Positions 6,572 through 14,230 of a DNA stretch of 16,192 nt are shown here, piece after piece (positions within the stretch are counted from its first letter, which is position 1; each line of letters starts with the position of its first letter). The stretch spans positions 1 through 16,192 of the forward strand of contig DUOR01000412.1 in assembly GCA_012838715.1 (NCBI GenBank). Direction: 5' to 3'. A program made the position numbers and the translations under genes. The notes under the pieces were generated by a model, which worked only from the letters and a program-made list of their open reading frames with translations, made no database searches and was not told the DNA's origin. This DNA comes from Actinomycetales bacterium. GTDB taxonomy: Bacteria > Actinomycetota > Actinomycetes > Mycobacteriales > Mycobacteriaceae.

Positions 6572-7617
6572 TGAGCATCATCGACACCACCGTTGACAAG
6601 GAACTGATCGATCTCGTCGACTCGGTGTTCGGCCAGGCGGCCGACTCGGGCGAGGATTTCCGCTCCGTGTGGGGCACCCTGACCGAGCTGGGCCTGGCCC
6701 GTCTGACGGGCTCGGAGGAGTCCGGCGGTTCGGGCGCCGGTTGGGGCGAGGCGGCGGCGCTGCTGTCGGGCGCCGCGGGCAAGGGCGTGCCCATGCCGTA
6801 CGTGGAGTCCGACCTCCTGGCGGGTTGGCTGCTGGAGCAGGTCGGCCTGCCGGTCGACGAGTCCGTCCGTTCGGTCGCCATCGTCGACGCCGAGGGCCGT
6901 GGCCAGCGCGTCGCGTGGGCCCGTGAGGCCGATTCCCTGGTCGTCGTCGCCCCGCGCGGCGAGGGCTGGGCGGTCGCCGACGTGCCGGCGTCCGACGTCA
7001 CCGTCACCGATTACCCGACGCTGGGCCGCGAGCCGCGCGCCAACGTCGAGGTCCCCGCGTCGGCGCTGGCCGACGCCAAGGACCTGTCCGCCGAACAGAT
7101 GGACGCGTTCTACCTGCGCGGCGCCCTGGCCCGCAGCCTGCAGACGGTCGCCGCCCTGGAGACCGCCGCGGATCTGGCCAAGGAGTACGTGGTCACCCGC
7201 CACCAGTTCGGCCGTCCGCTGGCGAAGTTCCAGTCGGTGCAGAACCTCATCGTCGACGCGGTCGCCGAGGCGACGCTGGCGCGTTCCGCCGTCGACGAGG
7301 CGCTTTCCGACGCGCTGGAGCACGACCTGGCCGGTCCCGACAGCGTGTTCCGCGTCGCGGTCGCCAAGTCGGTCGTCGGCCGCGCCGCGTCCGTCGTGGT
7401 GCGCAACACGCACCAGGCGCTGGGCGCCATCGGCACCACCGAGGAGCACTCGCTGCACCGCTACACCAATGCCGCGCTGACCTGGCGCTCCGAGTTCGGC
7501 TCGGTGCGTTCCTGGGAGGAGGCCTTCGGCGCCGCCGCGGCCGCCGGCTCCGTCGACGACGTGTGGGCGTTCGTCGTGGGCGCCGGCCCGGTGACCGCCC
7601 CGGCCGTGTCCCGCTAG
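6571..7617 (+). CDS. Acyl-CoA dehydrogenase-like partner subunit
   Basis: The 348-aa product is a second, divergent acyl-CoA dehydrogenase chain; its ATG overlaps the preceding stop as TGATG. The middle domain is degenerate: the SEPxxGSD motif and a recognisable catalytic Glu are missing. The C-terminal domain keeps the FAD-contacting TRHQFGRPLAKFQSVQ (209-224) and HQALGAIGTTEEHSLHRYTN (281-300). Adjacent unequal dehydrogenase genes of this kind encode alpha2beta2 enzymes in actinobacteria (for example the steroid side-chain FadE/ChsE pairs), where each chain supplies part of the flavin site. Here chain one would provide the base and chain two the RxQF segment. Complex formation is inferred from this complementarity and the coupling. 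Confidence 0.85.
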   Translation: MSIIDTTVDKELIDLVDSVFGQAADSGEDFRSVWGTLTELGLARLTGSEESGGSGAGWGEAAALLSGAAGKGVPMPYVESDLLAGWLLEQVGLPVDESVRSVAIVDAEGRGQRVAWAREADSLVVVAPRGEGWAVADVPASDVTVTDYPTLGREPRANVEVPASALADAKDLSAEQMDAFYLRGALARSLQTVAALETAADLAKEYVVTRHQFGRPLAKFQSVQNLIVDAVAEATLARSAVDEALSDALEHDLAGPDSVFRVAVAKSVVGRAASVVVRNTHQALGAIGTTEEHSLHRYTNAALTWRSEFGSVRSWEEAFGAAAAAGSVDDVWAFVVGAGPVTAPAVSR

Positions 7618-7624
7618 GACCCGC

Positions 7625-8845
7625 ATGGCCTTCACGCTGAAACCACTGCCCCTGATGTTCGCATCGGGGGTGTTGGTGCATGGGGCGTATGACGCGGTCC
7701 GTGTGCTGGTGTCGTACCGGGTGATCAACCTGGGCGGCGGTGGCGCGGAGGTGGGCCTGGTGGCGGCGACGTTCGCCCTGGTGCCCCTGTTGCTGGCGCT
7801 GCGCATCGGCCGGTGGGTCGACGGGCACGGCAGTTGGGGCGTCATGGTGGTCGGTGGCGTCCTGAGCCTCATCGCGTGCGTCGGCGTGCTGTTCAGTCCG
7901 ACGCTGCTGTTGCTCGGCCTGGCCAACGCCTTGCTGGGCCTGGGGCAGGTGATGACCTTTCTGGCGGGTCAGGGCGTGATCATGGAGAACTCCCCGCCGG
8001 AGAAGTTCGTCAATGGTTTCGCCCTGTTCTCGCTGTCCGTGGCGGTGGGCCAGTCCATCGGCACGCCGCTCGTCGGCGTGCTCGTGGAGATTCGCCGTGC
8101 GGGTGGCCCCGCGGGCATCGTGGACGTCGATCTCGCGATGATGGCGATGGTCGTCGCCGTGGCGCTGGCCCTGCCCCTGATGCTCCTCCTGCCCCGGCTG
8201 CAGGGCGGCGACGGGCGGGCGCAGTCGTCCCGGCCGAAGCCGGACATGCTGGGCATCGCCCGCATCCACGGCATGCCGGCGGCGGTGTACGCCAGCTTGG
8301 TGGTGCTCACGGGCATCGACCTCATCACGGCGTACCTGCCGGTGGTGGGCGAGCATTACGGCATCGCCCCGCTGACGGTGACGTTGCTGGTCGCCCTGCG
8401 GTCGGTGTTCTCCATGCTGTCGCGGGCGGGCATGCCGCTGCTGATGCGCATCGCGTCCGGCCCGACGCTGTTGACGGCGGCGCTGGCGGTGTCGACGCCG
8501 GCCATCATCGCGGCGGCCTTCACGGGCAACACGCTGCTGCTGGCGGTGCTGATGGCCGTCGTCGGCTTCTGCTGGGGCATGAGCCAGCCGCTGTCCATGA
8601 ATTGGGTCGCCATCCTGGTCGACCCGTCCATCCGCGCGTCGGCGCTGTCGCTGCGCTTGACGGGCAATCGTTTGGCGCAGGTCGCGGTGCCCGCGCTGGC
8701 GGGTTCGCTGACCGGGACGTTCGGTCCCGGCGCGGTTTTCGTCACGTCCGGTTTGCTGACGGGCACCGCCGCGGTGTCCACCCGAATCTTCTTCAAGGAA
8801 AAGCCCGGGGAGCCCGAGGGCCCCGGGGAAAGGAATGAATCATGA
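7625..8845 (+). CDS. Major facilitator superfamily transporter
   Basis: This 406-aa polytopic membrane protein has about 12 hydrophobic segments in two halves, separated by a hydrophilic loop near residues 192-215. ALRIGRWVDGHGSWGVMVVGG (about 59-79) is the MFS motif A region between segments 2 and 3. ATG 7625 lies 7 nt after the dehydrogenase stop, with AGGA at 7617-7620 as a short Shine-Dalgarno. The gene overlaps the CoA-transferase by ATGA. Being inside the catabolic operon, it may import the same or a related acid, or export a product. The C-terminus is charged and Pro/Gly-rich. By eye it uses more G-ending codons and T in wobble positions than its neighbours, perhaps due to its hydrophobic composition. 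Substrate unknown. Confidence 0.88.
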   Translation: MAFTLKPLPLMFASGVLVHGAYDAVRVLVSYRVINLGGGGAEVGLVAATFALVPLLLALRIGRWVDGHGSWGVMVVGGVLSLIACVGVLFSPTLLLLGLANALLGLGQVMTFLAGQGVIMENSPPEKFVNGFALFSLSVAVGQSIGTPLVGVLVEIRRAGGPAGIVDVDLAMMAMVVAVALALPLMLLLPRLQGGDGRAQSSRPKPDMLGIARIHGMPAAVYASLVVLTGIDLITAYLPVVGEHYGIAPLTVTLLVALRSVFSMLSRAGMPLLMRIASGPTLLTAALAVSTPAIIAAAFTGNTLLLAVLMAVVGFCWGMSQPLSMNWVAILVDPSIRASALSLRLTGNRLAQVAVPALAGSLTGTFGPGAVFVTSGLLTGTAAVSTRIFFKEKPGEPEGPGERNES

Positions 8846-10065
8846 CGTCTTCGCTCGAGGGAATCCGGGTGGTCGACATTTCGCGCGTGCTGGCGGGCCC
8901 GATGTGCGGGCAGATGCTGGCCGACCATGGCGCGGAGGTGTTCAAGGTCGAGCCGCCGACCGGTGACGAGACCCGTTTCTGGGGCCCGCCGTTCGTCCGC
9001 GAGAACCAGAGCGCCTACTTCACCGGCCTCAACCGCAACAAGAAGAACATCTCCCTGGATCTCCGCACGGAGGCCGGGCAGGCCGTGCTGCGCCGGATGC
9101 TTGCCGACGCCGACGTGCTCATCGAGAACTTCAAGGCCGGCACCCTGGCCAAGTGGGGTCTGTCCGATGAGGTCCTGCGCGAGGAGTTCCCGCGCCTGGT
9201 GCATTGCCGCATCACGGGTTACGGCACCGACGGCCCGTTGGGCGGGGCGCCCGGCTACGACGCCGTCATCCAGGCCAACTCGGGCCTGATGAGCATCAAC
9301 GGCGAGGCCGACGGCCCGGAGATGCGCATCGGAATCCCGCTTGTCGACATCGTCACCAGCCTCAACGGTCTGGCCGGCATCCTCATGGCGCTGCGCGCCC
9401 GCGAGACCACGGGCCGCGGCCAGCTGCTGGACATGGCGCTGCTCGACTCGGCCCTGGCCATCCTGCACCCGCACGCGTACACCTACCTGGCCTCCGGCCG
9501 GGATCCGGTGCGCACCGGCGTCGCCCACCCGACCATCTCCCCGTACGAGACCTTCCAGGCCGCCGACGGCCCGTTCTTCCTGGGCGTGGGCAACGACAAC
9601 CAGTTCCGCAAGGCGATCCGCGTCCTGCACGCGGAGAAGGAGCTGTCGGGCCCGGAGTTCGAGACGAACCCGTCGCGCGTCGCCAACCGCCTGGAGCTGC
9701 GGGCGAAGCTGGGCGAGCTCATCGGCCAGTGGAACCGCGACGATCTCGCCGCCGCGATGATCGAGGCGGGCGTCCCGGCCGGCCCGGTGAACCAGGTCAG
9801 CGAGGCGCTCGCCGCCCCGCAGGTCCGCCACCGCGACATGGTCGTCGAACTGGACGACTACACCGGCATCGGCCTGCCCATCAAGCTGACCGAGACCCCG
9901 GGCGCCGTGAAGTTCGGCCCGCGCAGCCGTGGCCAGGACAACCGCGAGATTCTCGCCCACTTCGGTTTCACCGAGGAGGAGGCCGAGCGATTGGAGGCGG
10001 ACGGCATCGTCAGCGCCCACGAGCAGGTCGAGACCCCCTGGCCCGCGGATAAGCCCAGGGCATGA
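8842..10065 (+). CDS. Class III CoA-transferase (CaiB/BaiF family)
   Basis: This family moves CoA between carboxylic acids through an aspartyl-CoA intermediate, here most likely activating the imported acid. The 407-aa length matches the family. The N-terminus LEGIRVVDISRVLAGP and GAEVFKVEPP is characteristic, followed by NRNKKNISLDLRTEAG and ADVLIENFKAGTLAKWGL. The nucleophilic aspartate is Asp169 in GIPLVDIVTSLNGLAGIL, the same number as in formyl-CoA transferase. The C-terminal part carries AGVPAGPVNQVSEALAAPQV. The start is supported by GGGGAAAGGA (8825-8834) and an ATGA overlap with the MFS gene. No acyl-CoA ligase is present nearby, so this is the only visible activation enzyme. CoA donor and acceptor are not identifiable. 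Confidence 0.93.
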   Translation: MTSSLEGIRVVDISRVLAGPMCGQMLADHGAEVFKVEPPTGDETRFWGPPFVRENQSAYFTGLNRNKKNISLDLRTEAGQAVLRRMLADADVLIENFKAGTLAKWGLSDEVLREEFPRLVHCRITGYGTDGPLGGAPGYDAVIQANSGLMSINGEADGPEMRIGIPLVDIVTSLNGLAGILMALRARETTGRGQLLDMALLDSALAILHPHAYTYLASGRDPVRTGVAHPTISPYETFQAADGPFFLGVGNDNQFRKAIRVLHAEKELSGPEFETNPSRVANRLELRAKLGELIGQWNRDDLAAAMIEAGVPAGPVNQVSEALAAPQVRHRDMVVELDDYTGIGLPIKLTETPGAVKFGPRSRGQDNREILAHFGFTEEEAERLEADGIVSAHEQVETPWPADKPRA

Positions 10066-10087
10066 CGCGCCGGCCCGGGCCCGCACT

Positions 10088-10093
10088 TAGAAT
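10088..10093 (+). promoter_or_regulatory. Predicted -10 for a leaderless transcript
   Basis: TAGAAT matches the actinobacterial TANAAT -10 element and ends 6 nt before the ATG at 10100, which would place the first transcribed base on or next to the start codon. No Shine-Dalgarno is present. No convincing -35 is visible; ATGACG at 10062 is too far upstream. Confidence 0.5.
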
Positions 10094-10099
10094 GTCCGC

Positions 10100-10336
10100 A
10101 TGAGCTACATCCAGCCCTACAAGCAGAACCCGATTGAGCAGCGCAAGGACGCGGTGCGCCGGTACAGCCGCAATGCGGTCATGTGGACCGGCGGCGGCAT
10201 CGCCGCGGGCGCGGCCATCGGCCTGCTCGCCTCGAGCCTGGCGCTGTTCATCGTCATCGCGGTCATCGGCGTCGCCGGCGGTTTCATCAATTGGCGGAAG
10301 GTGCAGCAGATCGTGAACTACCGGGATCCGCAGTGA
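10100..10336 (+). CDS. Small membrane protein of unknown function
   Basis: The 78-aa product has a hydrophilic basic N-terminus (to about residue 27), then about 35 hydrophobic residues rich in Gly and Ala (28-64) that could form a two-helix hairpin, then a short polar tail ending NYRDPQ. The GGGIAAGAAIGLL stretch suggests close helix packing. I recognise no family. It appears to be read from its own leaderless promoter and overlaps the following S4-domain gene as GTGA, so the two are probably co-expressed. Codon use matches the neighbours, supporting a real gene. Confidence 0.75.
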   Translation: MSYIQPYKQNPIEQRKDAVRRYSRNAVMWTGGGIAAGAAIGLLASSLALFIVIAVIGVAGGFINWRKVQQIVNYRDPQ

Positions 10337-10707
10337 CGGATTCCGCGCCGGTCCGCGTCGACGCGTGGCTGTGGGCCGTGCGTCTGCTGAAGACGCGGTC
10401 CCAGGCCGCCGACGCGTGCCGCGGCGGGCACGTGAAGGTCAACGGTTCCGCCGTGAAGCCGGCGCAGCAGGTCGTGCCGGGGGATGAGATCCGCGTGTGG
10501 GCCAACCACCGCGAGACCATCGTGGAGGTCACCCGCACCATCGCGAAGCGGGTCGGCGCCCCGGTGGCGAGGACCTGCTACCTCGACAAGACGCCGGCCC
10601 CGCCGCCGCGCGAGCTTTTCGCCGCCGCCCCGATCCGCGACCGCGGCGCCGGGCGGCCCACCAAACGCGAGCGCCGCCAGATCGACCGCCTCCGCGGGCG
10701 CGGGTAG
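10333..10707 (+). CDS. hslR: Hsp15-type S4 domain RNA-binding protein
   Basis: GTG 10333 overlaps the previous stop and gives 124 aa, close to E. coli Hsp15 (133 aa). The S4 RNA-binding domain covers about residues 7-65: VRVDAWLWAVRLLKTRSQA, then GGHVKVNGSAVKPAQQV and PGDEIRVW. The basic tail RPTKRERRQIDRLRGRG parallels the Hsp15 tail. Hsp15 binds free 50S subunits carrying nascent chain-tRNA and helps recycle stalled large subunits. The open frame upstream of 10333 is a shadow inside the membrane-protein gene. It converges with the alarmone synthetase gene, with only 8 nt between the stop codons and no visible terminator. Confidence 0.85.
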   Translation: MTDSAPVRVDAWLWAVRLLKTRSQAADACRGGHVKVNGSAVKPAQQVVPGDEIRVWANHRETIVEVTRTIAKRVGAPVARTCYLDKTPAPPPRELFAAAPIRDRGAGRPTKRERRQIDRLRGRG

Positions 10708-10715
10708 GCGATCGG

Positions 10716-11753
10716 TCACCCCACGATCCCGGCCTTGCGCATCTGCGCCAGCCGGGACCGCAGCCGCGCGGGCCGCTGCGCGGGATGCGCCCCGGATTTG
10801 CCGGTCCGGGTGACGTGGTCCGCGCCGAACGCGGCGAGCAGCAGGTCGTCGATGATGCGGACGTGCCCCGGCTGGAACCGGTACTTCAACGCTTCCTCGA
10901 CGGCGGCGACGCGCTCGGGCGCCACCAGATCGCGCAGGTCCCCGACGGTGGTCACGCCGTTGGCGTCGAGAAGCTCCTCCAACCAGGCGTAATGCTCCGA
11001 CTTCGAGCGCGGCACCGTCGGCAGCAGCAGGGTCAGCAGGCCCGGCAGCGTCTCCGCGCCGAGCTCGACGGCATCGGCGCCGTCCCCGCGTACCTCCCCG
11101 CGTTCCTCCCCGCGTTCCTCGTCGAGGATCGCGGCGACCTGGTCGAACTGCTGGTCCGCCAATTCGATCAACCCGGCCGCCAGCGCGAAGGCGCGGTCGA
11201 TGCGCGGGTCGATGGCGCCGTCGGGGGACTTGTAGCGGATGTCGTGCTCGAACTCGGCCCACGCGTGCTGCAGCACGGTGCGCACCTGCACCTCGAACTT
11301 CTGGCCGCGGTAGGGGGCCAACCCGGGCGGGGCGTCCTCGCCGACCCGGCACACCAGGTGGTGCGAGCCGTAGCCGAACTGCCCCGAAATGCGGGTCTCC
11401 GCCGTCTTGTCGATGGCGCGCAGCACCTCCAGCGAATCACCCAGCACCGCCAGGACGTCGGGGATCTCGTTGGAGTGGTACGCCGTCACCCGCACGCCGA
11501 CGAGGTCGTGGATGTCCGTCCACGGCTCCGGGTACGCGAACTCGCCGTCGTCGCCGCGGCGCATGGCCTTGATCCGCAGCGAACGCCACGTTTTCACGCG
11601 GGCCGTGACGGAGTCGAAGGCCAGGCCGGCGTCGGAAAGCAACTCGCGGATGGCGGAGGCGAAGTCGTCGGCCGCCCGCGGGTGCCGGGCGGTCCACTCG
11701 TCGTAGCGCGCGTGCAGTTCCCGCAGCCGCGAGCCGCCCTTCGCCCGTGCCAT
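10716..11753 (-). CDS. RelA/SpoT-domain small alarmone synthetase-like protein
   Basis: This is a stand-alone (p)ppGpp synthetase-type protein with no hydrolase, TGS or ACT domain. The catalytic domain spans about residues 40-200: ARVKTWRSLRIK (51-62), DLVGVRV (83-89), QFGYGSHHLV (125-134) and EVQVRTVLQHAWAEFEHDIRYK (154-175), retaining the conserved Lys, Asp, Tyr/Ser/His and Glu-Gln-Arg positions. At 345 aa it is longer than typical RelP/RelQ (about 210-260), with an extra C-terminal region starting at an EERG-type repeat (212-223). It recalls the corynebacterial RelP*/RelS proteins; whether it is active cannot be told from sequence. It lies 8 nt after treY, with no good Shine-Dalgarno of its own, so it is probably coupled to it. 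Confidence 0.85.
   Translation of the reverse strand: MARAKGGSRLRELHARYDEWTARHPRAADDFASAIRELLSDAGLAFDSVTARVKTWRSLRIKAMRRGDDGEFAYPEPWTDIHDLVGVRVTAYHSNEIPDVLAVLGDSLEVLRAIDKTAETRISGQFGYGSHHLVCRVGEDAPPGLAPYRGQKFEVQVRTVLQHAWAEFEHDIRYKSPDGAIDPRIDRAFALAAGLIELADQQFDQVAAILDEERGEERGEVRGDGADAVELGAETLPGLLTLLLPTVPRSKSEHYAWLEELLDANGVTTVGDLRDLVAPERVAAVEEALKYRFQPGHVRIIDDLLLAAFGADHVTRTGKSGAHPAQRPARLRSRLAQMRKAGIVG
11083..11118. repeat. Three tandem 12-bp units inside the alarmone synthetase gene
   Basis: The unit TCCCCGCGTTCC occurs at 11095-11106 and 11107-11118, with a one-base variant (TACC end) at 11083-11094. On the coding strand it adds EERG, EERG and EVRG just after the catalytic domain. Because the unit is 12 bp, copy-number change keeps the reading frame. 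Confidence 0.85.
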
Positions 11754-11761
11754 GCCGCCCG

Positions 11762-14221
11762 CTACTCCGCGTCGTCGGCGACGAGCAGCGCCACCGGGTA
11801 CGTGCCGAACATCGCGGCAACCGTCACCGTGCCCGACCAGGCGTTGCCGGTGAAACGGTCCGTCCAGATGCCCTCCGGCAGGGTGATGGTGGTGTCGCCC
11901 CAGCCGCCGTCGCGCGCCAGGCCGATGGGGCGGCGGGTGACCAGGGTGATCACGTCCTGCGCGCCGTCGACCGGGCCGCGGGCGGAGCCGACGAGGTAGC
12001 GCTCGCCGCTGCCCTCGGCGAACACCGGCTGGTAGGTGCCGCCGACGAAGGAGCCCGGGCGCTCCTTGCGCAGCGTCAGCGCATGGTGCGTGACCATGAG
12101 CTTCACGGCGTCACCGGCGCCGTTGGCGAACTCCTCCGGGAACTCGGCGGGCGTGGCCGGGTCGCCGACGGGGGAGGGGACGTCGCCGCGGACGACGCGC
12201 TCCAGGGCGCGGGCGCGGGAGTCGTAGTCCACGAAACGGCGGTTGTCCGGGTCGACCAGGGAATCCTCCAGGAACTCGGTGCCCTGGTAGGTGTCCGGGA
12301 TGCCCGGGCCGGTCAGCTGCAGCAGCTTCCGCGACCAGCTGGTCACCTGCGCGGCGGGGTCGATGCCGCGGACGAACTCCGTGATCCGGTCGCGCAGCGG
12401 GCCGTCCAGCAGGGCGTCGATCCAGCGGCGCACCCGCAGCTCGAACTCCTCGTCCTGCTCGGTCCACGTGGTGTGGACGCTCGCCTCGCGCATCGCCTTT
12501 TCGGCGTAGGCGTGCAGGCGCTCGCGCAGCTCCTCGGTGATTTCGCCGTCCGCCGGCCACACGCCGATGATGTTCTGCAGCAGGAAGTAGCCGGTCGCGC
12601 CGTCCGGCGCCGGGGTGACGGCCGTCCAGTCGCGGACCTGCTCCGCCCAGTCGCCGGAGATGTCCGCCAGCTGGATGATGCGGGCGCGGACGTCCTCTCC
12701 GCGCTTCGCGTCGTGCGTGGACAGGGCGGTCATGGTGCGCGGCCACAGGCGGGCGCGCTCGGACTGCAGCAGGTGGTACTCGGCCGCGGACATGCCGTAG
12801 CGGCCCGGGTCACCGCCGACCTCGTTCAGGCTGATCAGGCGGCAGGCCCGGTAGAACGTCGTGTCCTCGACGCCCTTGGCCATCACGGCGCCGCAGACCT
12901 GCGCGAAGCGGGTCGCCGCCTCGCCCTGGGCGACGAGGCCCGCGGAGATGAGGTCCAGCGCGAACACGCGCGAGGGGAAGCGGGCGACCATCTGCTGGAT
13001 GACGGACGAGGTCACGCGGGACAGGGAGACGTAGTCCGCGCGGTACACCGGCATCGCGGCGACCAGCTCGCAGATCGTGTCGATCAGCTCGTCCTCGGTG
13101 ACGTTGTCGCCGCCGGTGGACCAGTTGTCGCGGCGCAGCGCCCGCGCCAGGCGGCGGACCTCGGCAGCCAGCTCATGGGCGGCGACGTCGCGCTTCAGCG
13201 CCCGCTCGGTGGCGTGCACCGCCGACTTGTCCCAGGTGGAGCCGGACTCCTGCAGCGCCAGCATGCTCATGGCGTCGCGGGACTCGCGGTTGACGAAGAC
13301 GTTGTCGAACTCGCGCAGCGCGTCGTAGCCGGTGGTGCCGTCGACCTGCAGGCGCGGGTCCAGGGGCTCGGTGGCGCCGAGGATCTTCTCGATGACCAGC
13401 CACTTGTCGTCGCCGAGCAGGCGGCGCAGCTCCGACAGGTAACCGAAGGGGTCGGACAGGCCGTCCGGGTGGTCGATGCGGACGCCGTCGATGACGTCGG
13501 CGGCGATGAGCTCCCGCAGGATGCGGTGGGTGTGCTCGAAGACGACCGGGTTCTCCTGGCGGATGCCGGCCAGGCCGTTGACGGAGAAGAAGCGGCGGTA
13601 GCCGATGATGCCGTCGCGCCAGTACATCAGGCGGTAGGACTGCCGGTCGTGGATTTCCTGCGGCGTGCCCTCGTCCGTGCCCGGCCGCACCGGGTAGGCG
13701 TGGTCGTAGTAGCGCAGCAGCGGCTCGTCGCCGCTGCGGTCGATCTCCAGCTTGTCCACGTCCTCCGGCGAGCCGAGGATGGGCAGGCCCATTTTGCCGT
13801 CGGCGCCGTTGTCCTCGTGCCAGTCGATGTCGAAGTACGGTTCGAACTGGGAGTCGCGGCCGTGGGTGAGCACGTCCCACCACCAGGCGTTGAGCTGCGG
13901 TTCCTCGACGCCGAGGTGGTTGGGCACCAGGTCGATGATGATGCCCATGCCCGCGTCGTGGGCGACCTCCGCCAGCTTCTGCAGCCCCGCCATGCCGCCG
14001 ATTTCCGGGTTCACGGTGGTGGGGTCGATGACGTCGTAGCCGTGGTTGGAGTCCGGCACGGACGACAGGATGGGGGAGAGGTACAGGTGCGAGATGCCGA
14101 GGTCCGCGAGGTACGGGACCTGCTCGGCGGCGTCGGCGAACGTGAACGCCCGGCCCTGATCGTCGGCCTGCGGCCCCCGCAACTGGAGTCGGTAGGTGGA
14201 GGTGATGGGTCGACGGTTCAT
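11762..14221 (-). CDS. treY: Maltooligosyltrehalose synthase (GH13)
   Basis: TreY converts the reducing end of maltooligosaccharides to a terminal trehalosyl unit, from which TreZ releases trehalose. The 819-aa protein starts in the typical way (PITSTYRLQL). It carries all GH13 regions: DLVPNHLG (97-104), GVRIDHPDGLSDP with the nucleophile Asp250 (246-258), VIEKILG with the acid/base Glu278 (276-282), and STHDAKRGED (501-510) with Asp504. The start at 14221 has no obvious Shine-Dalgarno; it lies 9 nt after the stop of the preceding gene, so coupling is likely. treZ and treX are not in the window. In mycolate-containing bacteria trehalose also feeds cell-envelope glycolipids. Confidence 0.96.
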   Translation of the reverse strand: MNRRPITSTYRLQLRGPQADDQGRAFTFADAAEQVPYLADLGISHLYLSPILSSVPDSNHGYDVIDPTTVNPEIGGMAGLQKLAEVAHDAGMGIIIDLVPNHLGVEEPQLNAWWWDVLTHGRDSQFEPYFDIDWHEDNGADGKMGLPILGSPEDVDKLEIDRSGDEPLLRYYDHAYPVRPGTDEGTPQEIHDRQSYRLMYWRDGIIGYRRFFSVNGLAGIRQENPVVFEHTHRILRELIAADVIDGVRIDHPDGLSDPFGYLSELRRLLGDDKWLVIEKILGATEPLDPRLQVDGTTGYDALREFDNVFVNRESRDAMSMLALQESGSTWDKSAVHATERALKRDVAAHELAAEVRRLARALRRDNWSTGGDNVTEDELIDTICELVAAMPVYRADYVSLSRVTSSVIQQMVARFPSRVFALDLISAGLVAQGEAATRFAQVCGAVMAKGVEDTTFYRACRLISLNEVGGDPGRYGMSAAEYHLLQSERARLWPRTMTALSTHDAKRGEDVRARIIQLADISGDWAEQVRDWTAVTPAPDGATGYFLLQNIIGVWPADGEITEELRERLHAYAEKAMREASVHTTWTEQDEEFELRVRRWIDALLDGPLRDRITEFVRGIDPAAQVTSWSRKLLQLTGPGIPDTYQGTEFLEDSLVDPDNRRFVDYDSRARALERVVRGDVPSPVGDPATPAEFPEEFANGAGDAVKLMVTHHALTLRKERPGSFVGGTYQPVFAEGSGERYLVGSARGPVDGAQDVITLVTRRPIGLARDGGWGDTTITLPEGIWTDRFTGNAWSGTVTVAAMFGTYPVALLVADDAE

Positions 14222-14230
14222 GGAACCAGG

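Noticed and set aside
5422..7926. An 834-aa minus-strand open frame opposite the dehydrogenase genes
   Set aside because: Both dehydrogenase genes on the plus strand have intact motifs, ribosome sites and overlaps; the opposite frame has Ser/Arg/Thr-rich filler composition.
10066..10087. Possible terminator after the CoA-transferase gene (GGCCCGGGCC palindrome)
   Set aside because: The palindrome leaves no room for a loop of three or more bases with a full stem and there is no T-run.
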